48,640 bases of DNA from Leucobacter sp. Ag1 (GCF_000980875.1 NZ_LAYO01000085.1:1-48640), one strand, 5' to 3'. Counted from the first letter of the stretch, positions 8,379 through 17,283 are shown. A program made the numbers and translations. Notes: generated by a model from the letters alone, not told the origin.

Positions 8379-8546
8379 TTAACGCTCCTCTCGGAACTCG
8401 ACGTGCTTGCGAACCACCGGATCGTACTTCTTGAGCACGAGGCGGTCGGGGGTGTTGCGACGGTTCTTGCGGGTCACGTAGGTGAACCCGGTGCCAGCCG
8501 TCGAACGGAGCTTGATGATCGGACGGACGTCCTTATCTTTTGCCAT
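8379..8546 (-). CDS. rpmG: 50S ribosomal protein L33, zinc-independent form
   Basis: Large-subunit protein L33 of 55 residues ([18 protein letters not shown], then [18 protein letters not shown], ending HVEFREER). It contains no cysteine, so it is the zinc-free type. Its ATG overlaps the rpmB TAA stop (TAATG), and rpsN follows 2 nt after its own stop. Confidence 0.97.
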   Translation of the reverse strand: MAKDKDVRPIIKLRSTAGTGFTYVTRKNRRNTPDRLVLKKYDPVVRKHVEFREER

Positions 8547-8782
8547 TAGAGCTTCACCCCACGCTTCTGCAGATCAGCAACGACGGCCTCGATGCCACGA
8601 GCGTCGATCACCTTGATGCCCTTGGCGGACAGGGTGAGCGTCACCTTGCGGCCCAGCGAGGGCACGAAGTAGGTCTTCTTCTGGATGTTCGGATCGAACC
8701 GACGCTTGGTACGACGGTGCGAGTGCGAAATGTTGTGACCGAAGCCGGGAACGGCGCCGGTCACCTGGCACACTGCTGCCAT
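8546..8782 (-). CDS. rpmB: 50S ribosomal protein L28
   Basis: Large-subunit protein L28 of 78 residues: [36 protein letters not shown], then [20 protein letters not shown]. Only one Cys is present (residue 5), so the CxxC zinc pairs of the C+ form are missing. GAGAGG precedes the ATG by about 8 nt. First gene of the operon; I find no Zur-type palindrome in the upstream 140 bp, so zinc control is not indicated. Confidence 0.97.
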   Translation of the reverse strand: MAAVCQVTGAVPGFGHNISHSHRRTKRRFDPNIQKKTYFVPSLGRKVTLTLSAKGIKVIDARGIEAVVADLQKRGVKL

Positions 8783-8925
8783 GGTGATTCCTCTCAGTAC
8801 CGTGGAGCCGGACGGCCCCACCCAAGATCTCTTGTCTGCACGGGACATCACCTGAGCCGAAGCCCCGGATCGCCCCCGTGCGGTCTGCGCGAAGGGAGTT
8901 CGCACAGCCAAAGATCAAGCTTAGA

Positions 8926-9384
8926 TCAGGATCGCGTCGGCCGCAAGCCTGATCTGCGCGGCCGCACCACCAGCCACGCGACCCCGCCGAGCAGCACGGC
9001 GAGCACGCAGACGCCGAGCAGGATCAGCGCGACGATGATCGCACTGCTCTGGTACACCCAGCACAGGAAGACACAGAGAGGCAGTCCGCCGATGAGGCCG
9101 CCAAGACCGGCGCCGAGGCTCAGCGGCAGCGCCCGATCCGGAGCCGGGAGTCCTCCCGACCCGGTTCGACCGCCGCTGCTCCACTGACCGACGAACGCGC
9201 CCAGGGCCGACAGCAGCCCGGCGACGATGCTGAGGGCGAAGCACGGGACCAGCAGGTAGAAGAAGGCGTAGATGATGCTCCACGGGGCGTCGAGGAAGGC
9301 CCCGATGATCGAGAGCAGCACCCCCGTCATCACGACCCCGACGCTGACGGCCGGGAGTACGAGCAGCAGGATTCGACGTCGCAC
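8926..9384 (-). CDS. small four-helix membrane protein, unknown function
   Basis: 152 residues with four predicted TM segments (about 5-30, 40-66, 88-108, 113-140) separated by a Gly/Ser-rich loop, ending in Arg-rich RPRRSGLRPTRS that should be cytoplasmic. No motif I recognise. It starts GTG at 9384, only 3 bp after the stop of the acyltransferase gene upstream, so the two are probably cotranscribed. Candidate for an accessory membrane subunit, but nothing in the sequence shows it. Confidence 0.7.
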   Translation of the reverse strand: MRRRILLLVLPAVSVGVVMTGVLLSIIGAFLDAPWSIIYAFFYLLVPCFALSIVAGLLSALGAFVGQWSSGGRTGSGGLPAPDRALPLSLGAGLGGLIGGLPLCVFLCWVYQSSAIIVALILLGVCVLAVLLGGVAWLVVRPRRSGLRPTRS

Positions 9385-9387
9385 GAT

Positions 9388-10632
9388 TCACCTCCTCGCG
9401 GGCCGCCCGGCCGTCAGCCAGGCGATGGCGGCGGCGAGCGCGATCACGGCTCCGGCGGTGCCCGGCGCGAGGTATCCCTGGGTGAGCACCCAGCCGACCG
9501 CGACCACGAGCAGCACGGTCGCGAGGATCGCCGCCCACAGGCGCATCGGCCCCGGACGCTCCTTCGGCCAGAGCCGCTCGATCCGGGCCACGAGCGGGCA
9601 GAGCACGGCGATCACGGCCGCGATCGCGAGGATCCAGGGCACGCGCGTCAGCCACCAGACGCCCGTGAGCGGTTCGGGGAACGGCAGCCCGACGGCCAGC
9701 AGGATCCCGACCACGACGCCCATCGCGACCGTGTGCCACAGGTAGATCGTCATGCCGAAGACGCCGAGCGCGCCGACGACGAGCAGCACGCGCCTACGGC
9801 GCACCACCGCGCGGATCAGCGGCTGCAGCAGGGTGAAGAGGTACACCTGCGCCAGGCCGAGCAGCAGGAGGAGCACGGTCGGCGGGTTCAGGTTGGCGAG
9901 CATGTCGGGCGAGTAGCCCAGCCCGAACACCGCGACGCACATGAGCCCGTAGGCTGCGGCAGCGAGCACGACGAGCAGCCAGCGCGGGCGCTTCGCGTAC
10001 CAGCCGTCGCGCACGCCGAAGCCGAGCTGCTGCACGAACAGCCACACGAACAGCCAGTTGAGGGCGGCGACCGGCACGCCGGCGAAGCGGCTGAGCAGGT
10101 CGACGGCGACCGCGGCGCCCGCGAGTCCGAAGTACGTCGGCCAGGCCGCCAGGCGGTGCAGTTTCGCCATGAGCGGCACGAACGCGGTGCAGATCGCGTA
10201 GACGGCGATGAACCAGAGCGGCTCTGCGAGCCGGAACGCGAAGGTGCGCAGGAACTCGGGATCCACGCCGCAGAGCGCGAGGACGCCGAGCACGGCCAGC
10301 ACCGCGAGCATCGCCGGCAGCACGGGTCGGGCGAGCCGCAGCGCGCGGATCCGCAGGTACTCGCCCGCGGTGCCGCCGCTCGCGCGGAGCCTGCGCCAGG
10401 TCGTGATCCCGGCGAAGCCGCCCGCGATGAAGAAGGTGGGCATGATCATGCCGACCCAGGTGATCCAGACGAGCGGCTGCCAGTGCGCGAGCGCGTTCGA
10501 GGCCCGCAGCGGATCGCCGGAGATCCCCATCTGCAGGGCGTGCAGCAGCACGACGACGGGCAGGCAGAGCGCGCGCACCGCGTCGATGGAGAGGTCGCGA
10601 TCGGGCGGGATCCGGGGGAGCTTCGATGCCAC
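9388..10632 (-). CDS. acyltransferase 3 family membrane protein
   Basis: Integral-membrane acyltransferase of 414 residues with about ten TM helices, moving acyl groups to an exported sugar or lipid. The family's R-x10-H motif is present at the N-terminus: R20 in SIDAVRALC and H31 in VLLHALQMG. FFIAGGFAGITTWRRL and AEPLWFIAVYAI are also typical of AT3 proteins. GTG start 10632 lies 6 nt below a minus-strand TATGCT (10639-10644), so the mRNA is likely leaderless. It is divergent from an SGNH hydrolase; that pairing is also seen in surface-glycan acyl-modification genes, but a joint role here is inference. Confidence 0.87.
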   Translation of the reverse strand: MASKLPRIPPDRDLSIDAVRALCLPVVVLLHALQMGISGDPLRASNALAHWQPLVWITWVGMIMPTFFIAGGFAGITTWRRLRASGGTAGEYLRIRALRLARPVLPAMLAVLAVLGVLALCGVDPEFLRTFAFRLAEPLWFIAVYAICTAFVPLMAKLHRLAAWPTYFGLAGAAVAVDLLSRFAGVPVAALNWLFVWLFVQQLGFGVRDGWYAKRPRWLLVVLAAAAYGLMCVAVFGLGYSPDMLANLNPPTVLLLLLGLAQVYLFTLLQPLIRAVVRRRRVLLVVGALGVFGMTIYLWHTVAMGVVVGILLAVGLPFPEPLTGVWWLTRVPWILAIAAVIAVLCPLVARIERLWPKERPGPMRLWAAILATVLLVVAVGWVLTQGYLAPGTAGAVIALAAAIAWLTAGRPARR

Positions 10633-10638
10633 GGGATC

Positions 10639-10694
10639 AGCATACGGGCGGGCGCATGCCGACGAGCGCGCGCTCCGGCGGCCGGGCGTAGGCT
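10639..10694. promoter_or_regulatory. divergent promoter region with two leaderless -10 boxes
   Basis: The 68-bp gap between starts 10632 (minus) and 10701 (plus) holds TATGCT on the minus strand (10639-10644) and TAGGCT on the plus strand (10689-10694). Each is exactly 6 nt from its GTG start codon. Neither gene has a Shine-Dalgarno at proper spacing. Confidence 0.6.
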
Positions 10695-10700
10695 GGCGAG

Positions 10701-11504
10701 GTGCCTCCGATCGACGACGCTCCCGCCCCGCTGTTCCCCGCCGACGCCCCGATCCGCTACGTCGCGATCGGCGACAGCTTCACCGAGGGCGTGGGCGACG
10801 AGCAGCCCGACGGCTCGGTGCGCGGCTGGGCCGACCTCGTGGCGCAGGGCCTCGCCGATGCAGCGGGACGCCCGATCGAGTACGCGAACCTCGCGATCCG
10901 CGGGCGCCTGCTCGGGCCCATCATCGACGAGCAGCTGGAACCCGCGCTCGCGCTCGGCCCGACGCTCGTGAGCTTCAACGGCGGCGGCAACGACATGCTG
11001 CGGCCCGGCACCGACCTCCCGTGGATCCTGGAGCGCACCGGCAGCGCGCTGAGACGGATCCTCGAGACCGACGCCGCTCCGCTGCTGCTCGCCGGCGCCA
11101 ACCCCACCGCGGGTCTGCCGAGCGGTGGGCGCGTGCGGGCGAAGGGCGACGAGCTGACCCGCGAGGCGGGCGCGCTGGCCGGGCAGCTCGGGGTGCGGTT
11201 CTGCGACAACTGGAGCGATCCCGTGCTCGCGCGCCGCGAGTACTGGTCGCCGGACCGGCTGCACCTCGCGCCGGTCGGGCACCACCGCGTCGCGAGCAAC
11301 GTGCTGCGCGCACTGGGCTACGCGGCGCCCGCCGACTGGGTGATCGACGCGGACCCGAAGCCCGCACCGACCCGGCGCGAGCAGCTCCGCTACACCCGCG
11401 AGCACGTGCTGCCGTGGATCCAGCGCCGCCTCACGGGCCGGTCGAGCGGCGACGGCCGCACGGCGAAGCACCCCGGCTGGGTGCGGATCGAGCCGCGGGA
11501 GTAG
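10701..11504 (+). CDS. SGNH/GDSL hydrolase family protein
   Basis: Esterase/lipase-fold hydrolase of 267 residues. Block I AIGDSFTEG puts the nucleophile at Ser26; the oxyanion Gly/Asn are in SFNGGGNDML (Asn97); and the C-terminal DRLHLAPVGH supplies Asp185 and His188. No signal peptide is visible, so it is predicted cytoplasmic. GTG start with TAGGCT 6 nt upstream. The substrate is unknown. The divergent acyltransferase could mean one enzyme adds and the other removes acyl groups, which is inference only. Confidence 0.92.
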   Translation: MPPIDDAPAPLFPADAPIRYVAIGDSFTEGVGDEQPDGSVRGWADLVAQGLADAAGRPIEYANLAIRGRLLGPIIDEQLEPALALGPTLVSFNGGGNDMLRPGTDLPWILERTGSALRRILETDAAPLLLAGANPTAGLPSGGRVRAKGDELTREAGALAGQLGVRFCDNWSDPVLARREYWSPDRLHLAPVGHHRVASNVLRALGYAAPADWVIDADPKPAPTRREQLRYTREHVLPWIQRRLTGRSSGDGRTAKHPGWVRIEPRE

Positions 11505-11522
11505 TCGGCGGTCTCCTGTGGA

Positions 11523-11543
11523 TCACCGCCCGTTCGGCGGTGA
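11523..11543. terminator. hairpin between convergent hydrolase and DUF1801 genes
   Basis: TCACCGCC (11523-11530) pairs with GGCGGTGA (11536-11543) around a 5-nt CGTTC loop. It lies between the stops at 11504 and 11562 and could act in both directions. Confidence 0.55.
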
Positions 11544-11561
11544 CGATCCGCTCGAGCGTGC

Positions 11562-11984
11562 TCAGTCCTCGCCGGGAAGGGACTCGGCGAGCGAGCGTTC
11601 GAGGAGTTCGCGCAGCACTCCGCGGTCCACGCCGGTCAAGCGCGTGAGATAGAGGCAGACCTTGCTCGCGCGGTGCGGTCCGAGCCCCGACATCAGATCC
11701 GGCCAGCGCTCCGCGAAGTCGTCGACCAGGTAGACGGTGTGCTTCGTCGCACCGGGAGCGAACGCGAGCAGCGGCATCCGACCGCCGCGACCGCTGTCGT
11801 AGCGGTACTCGACCTCCCCGAATCCGATGATGCGCCCCGCCCACACGACCGGCGGCTCCCCGCTCAGCTCCGCGCAGAGCGCGAGCAGCTCATCCGCCTC
11901 GACGCGTCGCGCTCCGGTCGCGCGATCGAGCACTTCGGCGACGGGCATCTCGGACGGCGACATCGCGGGCTGTTTGGCTGCCAT
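11562..11984 (-). CDS. DUF1801 domain-containing protein
   Basis: 140-residue soluble protein with the DUF1801/YdhG-like pattern: GFGEVEYRYDSGRGGRMPLLAFAPGATKHTVYLVDDF, then LGPHRASKVCLYLTRLTGVDRGVLRELL. The fold belongs to a structurally known but functionally undefined family. Monocistronic, convergent with the SGNH hydrolase. The charged N-terminal 25 residues match the usual start. No role can be assigned. Confidence 0.85.
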   Translation of the reverse strand: MAAKQPAMSPSEMPVAEVLDRATGARRVEADELLALCAELSGEPPVVWAGRIIGFGEVEYRYDSGRGGRMPLLAFAPGATKHTVYLVDDFAERWPDLMSGLGPHRASKVCLYLTRLTGVDRGVLRELLERSLAESLPGED

Positions 11985-12046
11985 GAGGACTCCTGACGAT
12001 TCGGGTACCGGGTGCTGCCACCGTAGACGAAACGGGGCGCAGCTGC

Positions 12047-13051
12047 TCAGCCCGCGAGCGGCGACTTCAGCCCGGAGCCGGTGAGCACGACGACCGTCGT
12101 CTCCTCCGCCCGGATCTCGCCGCGCGCGAGCAGCCGCGTGAGCCCGGCCGCCGCGACGGCGCTCGTCGGCTCGGCGTAGAGCCCCGTGCGCGCGAGCCCG
12201 ACGTGCGCGGCCCGGATCTCGTCCTCCGTCACGGCGACGGTGCCGCCGTCGCTCCGGCGGATCGCCACCAGGATCTCGGCGAGGCGACCGGGTGCGCGGA
12301 TCGCGGTGCCCTCGGCGATGGTCGGCAGCACCGGCCGCTCGGCGCCCGGCTCCGCGAACGCCGCGTCGATGGGCGAGCAGTGCAGCGGCTGCGCGGCGTA
12401 GAGGCGCGGCAGGCGATCGATCGCGCCGGCCTCGAGCAGTTCGCCGAAACCGAAGGCGCAGCCGAGCAGGCTGCTGCCCGCGCCGACCGGCAGCACGATC
12501 GCGTCGGGCGCGCGGAAGCCGAGGTCCTCCCAGAGCTCATAGGCGAGGGTCTTCGTGCCCTGCAGGAACACCGCCTGCCGGTTGTGCCCGGCGTCGTGCG
12601 CATCGCCGCGCGCCACGGCGGCGAGCGCCGCCGCCTCCGACGCCTCGCGCGGACCGTCGACGAGCTCGATCGCGGCGCCCGCCGCGCGCGCCTGCACGAG
12701 CTTCGCGGGCGAGGTGCTGGCCGGGGCGAACACCGTGACCGCGAGGCCGGCGGCTGCCCCGTACGTCGCGACCGCCGCGCCGCCGTTGCCCGAGCTGTCC
12801 TCGACGATCGCCGTCGCACCCGCCGCTCGCAGCGCGGTGACGAGCGCGCTCGCGCCGCGATCCTTGAAGCTGCCGCTCGGCGAGAACCACTCCAGTTTGA
12901 AACGCGGGCACGCACCGGCCCAGTCGCGGGCGACGAGCGGCGTGCACCCCTCGCCGAGACTCACCGGCGCGGCGCCGGCCAGCTCCGGCAGCGCGGCGCG
13001 GTAGCGCCACATGCTGCGCTCGGCGGTGTCGACGTCGCTCGGGGTGATCAT
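12047..13051 (-). CDS. threonine synthase-like PLP-dependent enzyme
   Basis: Fold-type II PLP enzyme of 334 residues. SGSFKDRGASA carries the Schiff-base lysine (K63), EDSSGNGGAAVATYGAAAG binds the cofactor phosphate, and GAGSSLLG forms the second glycine loop; TGSGLKSP near the end matches threonine synthases. Threonine synthase makes threonine from O-phosphohomoserine. At 334 residues, and far from hom/thrB, a paralogue acting on another amino acid is possible. It begins 9 bp after the zur stop, behind a 6-bp stem (13052-13057/13064-13069), so it may be the sixth gene of the zinc operon. Confidence 0.85.
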   Translation of the reverse strand: MITPSDVDTAERSMWRYRAALPELAGAAPVSLGEGCTPLVARDWAGACPRFKLEWFSPSGSFKDRGASALVTALRAAGATAIVEDSSGNGGAAVATYGAAAGLAVTVFAPASTSPAKLVQARAAGAAIELVDGPREASEAAALAAVARGDAHDAGHNRQAVFLQGTKTLAYELWEDLGFRAPDAIVLPVGAGSSLLGCAFGFGELLEAGAIDRLPRLYAAQPLHCSPIDAAFAEPGAERPVLPTIAEGTAIRAPGRLAEILVAIRRSDGGTVAVTEDEIRAAHVGLARTGLYAEPTSAVAAAGLTRLLARGEIRAEETTVVVLTGSGLKSPLAG

Positions 13052-13060
13052 GCCGCCACT

Positions 13061-13465
13061 CTAGGCGGCGCGGGCGCGGCAGCGCTCGCAGACGCCGTAG
13101 AGGTCGACGACGTGGTCGATCTCGGTGAAGCCGTGCTCGGCGCCGACCCGCTGGGCCCACTCCTCGACCACGCGCGCCTCGAGCTCGCGTGTCTCGCCGC
13201 AGATACGGCACACGAGGTGGTGATGGTGCCCCTGCATGCTGCAGGAGCGGAAGCGGTTCTCGCCGTCGGGCGACTGCAGCGAATCGGCCTCGCCGCCCTC
13301 CGCGAGTCCGGCGAGCGCACGGTACACGGTGGCGAGGCCGATCGTCGAGCCCTGGTCGCGCAGCGTCTGGTGCAGCTCCTGGGCGCTCACGAACCCGCGC
13401 GCCTCGGCGAGGGCGGCGCGGACGGCCTCGCGCTGCCAAGTGTTGCGCTTGGGTGCTGCGGTCAT
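13061..13465 (-). CDS. zur: Fur-family zinc uptake regulator
   Basis: Fur-superfamily repressor of 134 residues that binds operator DNA when loaded with Zn(II). The winged helix contains GFVSAQELHQTLRDQGSTIGLATVYRALAGLAEGG. The metal region is CSMQGHHHHLVCRICGE (H80-H83, C86, C89) and the C-terminal CERC (C126, C129); the two CxxC pairs form the structural zinc site. Its ATG overlaps the stop of the second znuB (ATGA). Its place at the end of a zinc ABC operon identifies it as Zur and implies autoregulation through the boxes at 17333-17375. Confidence 0.93.
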   Translation of the reverse strand: MTAAPKRNTWQREAVRAALAEARGFVSAQELHQTLRDQGSTIGLATVYRALAGLAEGGEADSLQSPDGENRFRSCSMQGHHHHLVCRICGETRELEARVVEEWAQRVGAEHGFTEIDHVVDLYGVCERCRARAA

Positions 13466-14403
13466 GCGGCTCCGCCTTTCGTCACCTCCAGGCTCTCACG
13501 CCCGGAGGCCTCCGCGCACGCCGGGTCCGGGGCTCCGGTCTCGGCCTCGCGGATCACGACCGCGCGCTCGCGCGCCTGGAGCGCTCGCTCGGCCGCGCGT
13601 TCCGCGCCGAGCCGGAGCCGGTCGCGCAGCCGGCCGGCGGCAGCGGCGAGCAGGAACACGACGGCCACCACGAGGCCGATGGAGCCGCCGGCGGCGATCC
13701 CGAAGTCGCGCGAGATCCACAGGCCGACGAGGCCCGAGACGACGCCGAGCACCGCGGCGATGCCGGGGATCCAGGTGAATCGGGGCGCGAGGATCCGCGC
13801 GGCGGCCGCGGGGCCGACGAGCAGGGCGACGCCGAGGATCGCGCCGACCGCGGGCATCGCGGCGACCACGCCGGCGGCGATGATCCCGCTCGCGAGCGCC
13901 TCGACCGGCCATGCGCGGAACCCCGCGGCGGCGAAGCCCACGGGATCGAAGGTGTGGAACAGGATCCGCCGCCCGAACACGGCGAGCAGCAGCAGGGTCG
14001 CGGCGAGCACGGCGCCGGTGCGCACGAGGTCGGAGCCGGTGACGCTGAGCGGCGACCCCACGAGCAGCGCCTCGACCGGGACGCCGTTGCCCGTGTTGAG
14101 GCTCGCGAGCAGCGTGCCGAGCGCGAAGCCGAACGACAGCACGATGCCGCTCGCGACCTGGCGGCCCTGACCGGGCACGCGGGCGAGCAGCGTCATGATG
14201 CCGACGAGCAGCAGAGCGAAGAGCGCCTGGCCGAGGATCAGGTTCCAACCGAGCACCGCGAACAGCACGCCGCCGGGGAAGGTGGCGTGGCTGAGCGAGA
14301 CCGCGAAGAACGAGCGGCGGCGCATCACGATGAGCGTGCCGACGATGCCGGACAGCACGCCGAGCAGGGCGAGCTCGATCGCGGCGAGGGCGAAGTAGCT
14401 CAT
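13462..14403 (-). CDS. znuB: zinc ABC transporter permease, second paralogue
   Basis: ABC-3 family (ZnuB/MntB-like) permease of 313 residues with about eight TM helices: GVLSGIVGTLIVMRRRSFFAVSLSHATFPG near the N-terminus is the family hallmark. Overlaps both neighbours by ATGA (start with the first permease, stop with zur). Probably forms a heterodimeric channel with the permease encoded just upstream. The long basic C-terminal tail after the last helix (RDRLRLGAERAAERALQARE) is cytoplasmic. Confidence 0.92.
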   Translation of the reverse strand: MSYFALAAIELALLGVLSGIVGTLIVMRRRSFFAVSLSHATFPGGVLFAVLGWNLILGQALFALLLVGIMTLLARVPGQGRQVASGIVLSFGFALGTLLASLNTGNGVPVEALLVGSPLSVTGSDLVRTGAVLAATLLLLAVFGRRILFHTFDPVGFAAAGFRAWPVEALASGIIAAGVVAAMPAVGAILGVALLVGPAAAARILAPRFTWIPGIAAVLGVVSGLVGLWISRDFGIAAGGSIGLVVAVVFLLAAAAGRLRDRLRLGAERAAERALQARERAVVIREAETGAPDPACAEASGRESLEVTKGGAA

Positions 14404-15335
14404 GCGGCATCGCCCCCGGCGGTCGCGCCGACCGGCGCCGGGGCATCCGCCTGATCCGCCGCATCGGAAGCGCGCTTCGCGCGGGCGCCCGGCGCGCGTC
14501 CGCGCAGCAGGCGCCAGCCCACGGCGAGCGCGTAGAGCGCGACGAGCACGAGCACGACCGTCGCGCCGGGCGAGACGGTGGCGCCCGCGCCGACCGACCA
14601 CACGAACGAGAGCCACAGGCCCGCGACGCCGGCGATCAGCGGCACGAGGATCGCGATGGGGACGAGCAGACCGAGCCGCCCCGTGAGGAGGCGCGCCGCG
14701 GCCATCGGCACGGTCAGGATCGCGAGCACCATGAGCACGCCCAGCGCCTGCACGCCCGCGACGACGAGCAGCGCGACCGCGACCGACAGGGTGAGGTCGG
14801 TGACGAGCGGGCGGAAGCCCGCCGCCCGGAACCCCTCGGGATCGAACGCGCGGAACAGCTGCGCCCGCCAGCCGATGGCGAGCACGATCACGGCGAGCAC
14901 CGCGACGACCGTCACCTGCCAGAGCTGGGCCGCTGTCACGGTGAGGAGGCGCCCGAACAGCAGATCCTCCAGCTGCGAGACGTACCCCTGCTGCCGTGAG
15001 ACCAGCACGACTCCGAGGCTGAAGAGGCCCGTGAGCACGACCGCGATGGCGGCGTCCGAACCGACGCGTCCCGCGCGCTCCAGCAGGGTGAACAGCACGG
15101 CCGCGATGAGCGCGGCGATGATCGCGCCGGGCAGCACGAAGTCGGATCCGCCGATCGCGGCGCCGACCACGAGCCCGGGGAACACGGCGTGCACGAGGCC
15201 GTCGCTCACGAACTCCAGCTCGCGGAAGCTGATCCCGATCCCGACGACGCCCGCGGCGACGGCGAGCACCGCGAGGGTCGCGAGCGCGCGGCCCATGAAG
15301 GGCAGCGAGAAGATCTCGATGAGTCCGGCGTCCAC
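14400..15335 (-). CDS. znuB: zinc ABC transporter permease, first paralogue
   Basis: ABC-3 family permease of 311 residues: GVVGIGISFRELEFVSDGLVHAVFPGLVVG and GRLLTVTAAQLWQVTVVAVLAVIVLA are characteristic. It starts GTG at 15335, 2 nt after the znuC stop, and its stop overlaps the next permease by ATGA. The two permeases share the same layout but are clearly diverged, so an old duplication giving a two-subunit channel is likely. Confidence 0.92.
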   Translation of the reverse strand: MDAGLIEIFSLPFMGRALATLAVLAVAAGVVGIGISFRELEFVSDGLVHAVFPGLVVGAAIGGSDFVLPGAIIAALIAAVLFTLLERAGRVGSDAAIAVVLTGLFSLGVVLVSRQQGYVSQLEDLLFGRLLTVTAAQLWQVTVVAVLAVIVLAIGWRAQLFRAFDPEGFRAAGFRPLVTDLTLSVAVALLVVAGVQALGVLMVLAILTVPMAAARLLTGRLGLLVPIAILVPLIAGVAGLWLSFVWSVGAGATVSPGATVVLVLVALYALAVGWRLLRGRAPGARAKRASDAADQADAPAPVGATAGGDAA

Positions 15336-15337
15336 CG

Positions 15338-16159
15338 CTACTCCGTCTCGCGGGTGGTGGTGACGGTGTGGCGGTCGAGCTCCACGGTGGTGTCCTGGAA
15401 CGCGTGGGCCACGGCCTCGAGCGTCAGCGCATCGTCGAGGGTGCCGTAGGCGGCCGGGTGACCGGGATCCTCGGGGTGGTGCCCGCTCGAGAGCAGCAGC
15501 GCGTGCGTGCACGCCTCGCGCGCGATCTCGAGGTCGTGGGTCGAGACGATGATGGTGCGGCCCTCGGCGCGCACCTCGCGCAGGAGGGCGAGCAGCGTCT
15601 CGCGGTTCTCGCGGTCGAGCCCGTTGAACGGCTCGTCGAGCAGGATCATCTCGGGGTCCGCGACGAGCGCGCGGGCCAGGATCCCCCGCTGCTGCTGCCC
15701 GCCCGACAGTTCGCCGAAGCGGCGCTGCGCGAACGGGGCGAGCCCCACCCGGTCGAGCACGGCGTCGATGCGGCGACGGCCCTCGCGGCCGATCGGCCGG
15801 AAGGCGCCGAGCTCGCGGTACAGCCCCATGCCGACGACCTGCCGCAGCGTGACCGGCAGCGAGGTGTCGCGCTGGTCGGCCTGCGGCAGCGATCCGATGC
15901 GGCGGCGCGCCCGCACGGGCGCCTCGCCGAGCACCCGGACCTCGCCGGCCGTGAGGTCGGCGAGGCCCAGGATCCCGCGCAGCAGCGTGGACTTGCCCGA
16001 GCCGTTGGGCCCGATCAGCGCCACCGCCGAGCCGCGCTCGACGGTGAGGGAGAGGCGCGCCACCCGTGTGCGTCCGGCGTAGCCGAACGCGGCATCGCGA
16101 AGAAGGATCGCGGGGGTGTCGTGCGCGGCGGGCGCCGCTCCTGCTGGGGCTTCGGTCAC
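15338..16159 (-). CDS. znuC: zinc ABC transporter ATP-binding protein
   Basis: Cytoplasmic ATPase of 273 residues energising the two permeases. Walker A GPNGSGKST, Q-loop LPQADQ, signature LSGGQQQR, Walker B MILLDEP and the switch His in VSTHDL are all intact. The GTG start overlaps the znuA stop as GTGA. The extra about 35 residues at the C-terminus (SSGHHPEDPGHPAAYGTLDD) contain several His, which might sense metal; that is inference. Confidence 0.94.
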   Translation of the reverse strand: MTEAPAGAAPAAHDTPAILLRDAAFGYAGRTRVARLSLTVERGSAVALIGPNGSGKSTLLRGILGLADLTAGEVRVLGEAPVRARRRIGSLPQADQRDTSLPVTLRQVVGMGLYRELGAFRPIGREGRRRIDAVLDRVGLAPFAQRRFGELSGGQQQRGILARALVADPEMILLDEPFNGLDRENRETLLALLREVRAEGRTIIVSTHDLEIAREACTHALLLSSGHHPEDPGHPAAYGTLDDALTLEAVAHAFQDTTVELDRHTVTTTRETE

Positions 16160-17283
16160 TTGAGGTTCTCCGGGAGCGGGCCTGGCTTCTCGCCCCAGGC
16201 CTCGAGGATCGTTTGCGTGTTGTGGACGGTGGCGCCGAGGTACTGCGCGCTCGAGCTGCCGGCGGGTCCGAGCGAGTCGGTGTAGAGCGACTCCGCGTCG
16301 ACGACCTTGACGCCGGCCTCCTTGGCGATGGTACGCGCCAGGCCGGGGCTCATGGACGATTCGACGAAAACCGCACGGACCTTGCGCTCCTTGATCGTCG
16401 CGACGAGGCGGTCGACATCGGCCGCGCTCGGCTCGGCGTTGTCCTCGAAGCTCGGCAGGATCGACCCGGCGAACGCGATCCCGTAGTCGTGCAGGTAGTA
16501 GCGGAGCGAGTCGTGCCCCGTGACCATGATCCGCTCGGCCTTCGGCACACGATCCATCTGAGTCGTGATCCACTCGTCGAGACCCTTGAGCTTGAGCAGG
16601 TAGGCGTCGGCGCGGCGCTGGTAGTCCGCCTTGTGCGCGGGATCCGCCTGCGCGAGCCCCTTCGCCACCTCGGAGACCATGCCCTCGGCGTTGCGGGGGG
16701 AGGTCCAGATGTGGGGGTTCAGGTCGCCGTGATCGTGATCGTCGTCATCGCCGTCGGCGTGCGCGTGGGCGGCCTCCTCGGTCGCGCTCGCGTGGTCGTG
16801 GGCATCGGTCGACTCGTGCGCGTGGTCGTGCGTCTCGGCGCCGCCGGCCTCGGCCGCGCCCTCCGCAGTGATGGCCTTGAGCGTCGCCTGATCGAGGCCG
16901 TCGGCCGCGGTGACCGTCTTGCCGTGGAAGCCCGAGGCCTCGACGGCGCTGCTGACGAAGGTCTCGAGGCCCGCGCCGTTGACCACGAGCACATCGGCGC
17001 GGCCGAGCGCGAGCAGGTCGGCGGGGCTCGGATCGAAGTGGTGGGCCGAGGCGCCGGGCTTCAGCAGGCCGGTGAGCTCGATGTCGTCGCCGCCGATCTC
17101 CTTCGTGAAGTCGGCGAGCTGCGTGGTGGTCGCGACGACCCGGAGGCGCTCCCCGTCGGGGGCCTTGCTCCCGCCCGCTTCGGCGCTCGGCGACGAGCAG
17201 CCGACGAGCGAGGCGGCGAGTCCCGCCGCGAGGGTGGCCGCGAGCGTCGCGGTGACGAGGGTGCGAGTCCGTGAGTGTCGCAT
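16156..17283 (-). CDS. znuA: zinc ABC transporter substrate-binding lipoprotein
   Basis: Cluster A-I metal-binding protein of 375 residues that captures Zn outside the membrane. MRHSRTRTL followed by a hydrophobic stretch and LVGC gives a lipobox with Cys29. Metal ligands come from KPGASAHHFDPSPADL, NPHIWTSPRN, MVTGHDSLRYYLHDYG and the late VDAESLYTD. A long His/Asp-rich loop (HDHAHESTDAHDHAS, then HAHADGDDDDHDHGD) is typical of ZnuA rather than manganese homologues. ATG 17283 is 8-9 nt after GGAG. First gene of znuA-znuC-znuB-znuB-zur; two Zur-like palindromes lie 50-92 bp upstream. Confidence 0.95.
   Translation of the reverse strand: MRHSRTRTLVTATLAATLAAGLAASLVGCSSPSAEAGGSKAPDGERLRVVATTTQLADFTKEIGGDDIELTGLLKPGASAHHFDPSPADLLALGRADVLVVNGAGLETFVSSAVEASGFHGKTVTAADGLDQATLKAITAEGAAEAGGAETHDHAHESTDAHDHASATEEAAHAHADGDDDDHDHGDLNPHIWTSPRNAEGMVSEVAKGLAQADPAHKADYQRRADAYLLKLKGLDEWITTQMDRVPKAERIMVTGHDSLRYYLHDYGIAFAGSILPSFEDNAEPSAADVDRLVATIKERKVRAVFVESSMSPGLARTIAKEAGVKVVDAESLYTDSLGPAGSSSAQYLGATVHNTQTILEAWGEKPGPLPENLK

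Noticed and set aside
8783..8925. Possible Zur box before rpmB (CTGAGAGGAATCACC)
   Set aside because: It is the ribosome-binding site region and lacks a matching second half; the palindromes before znuA are much better.
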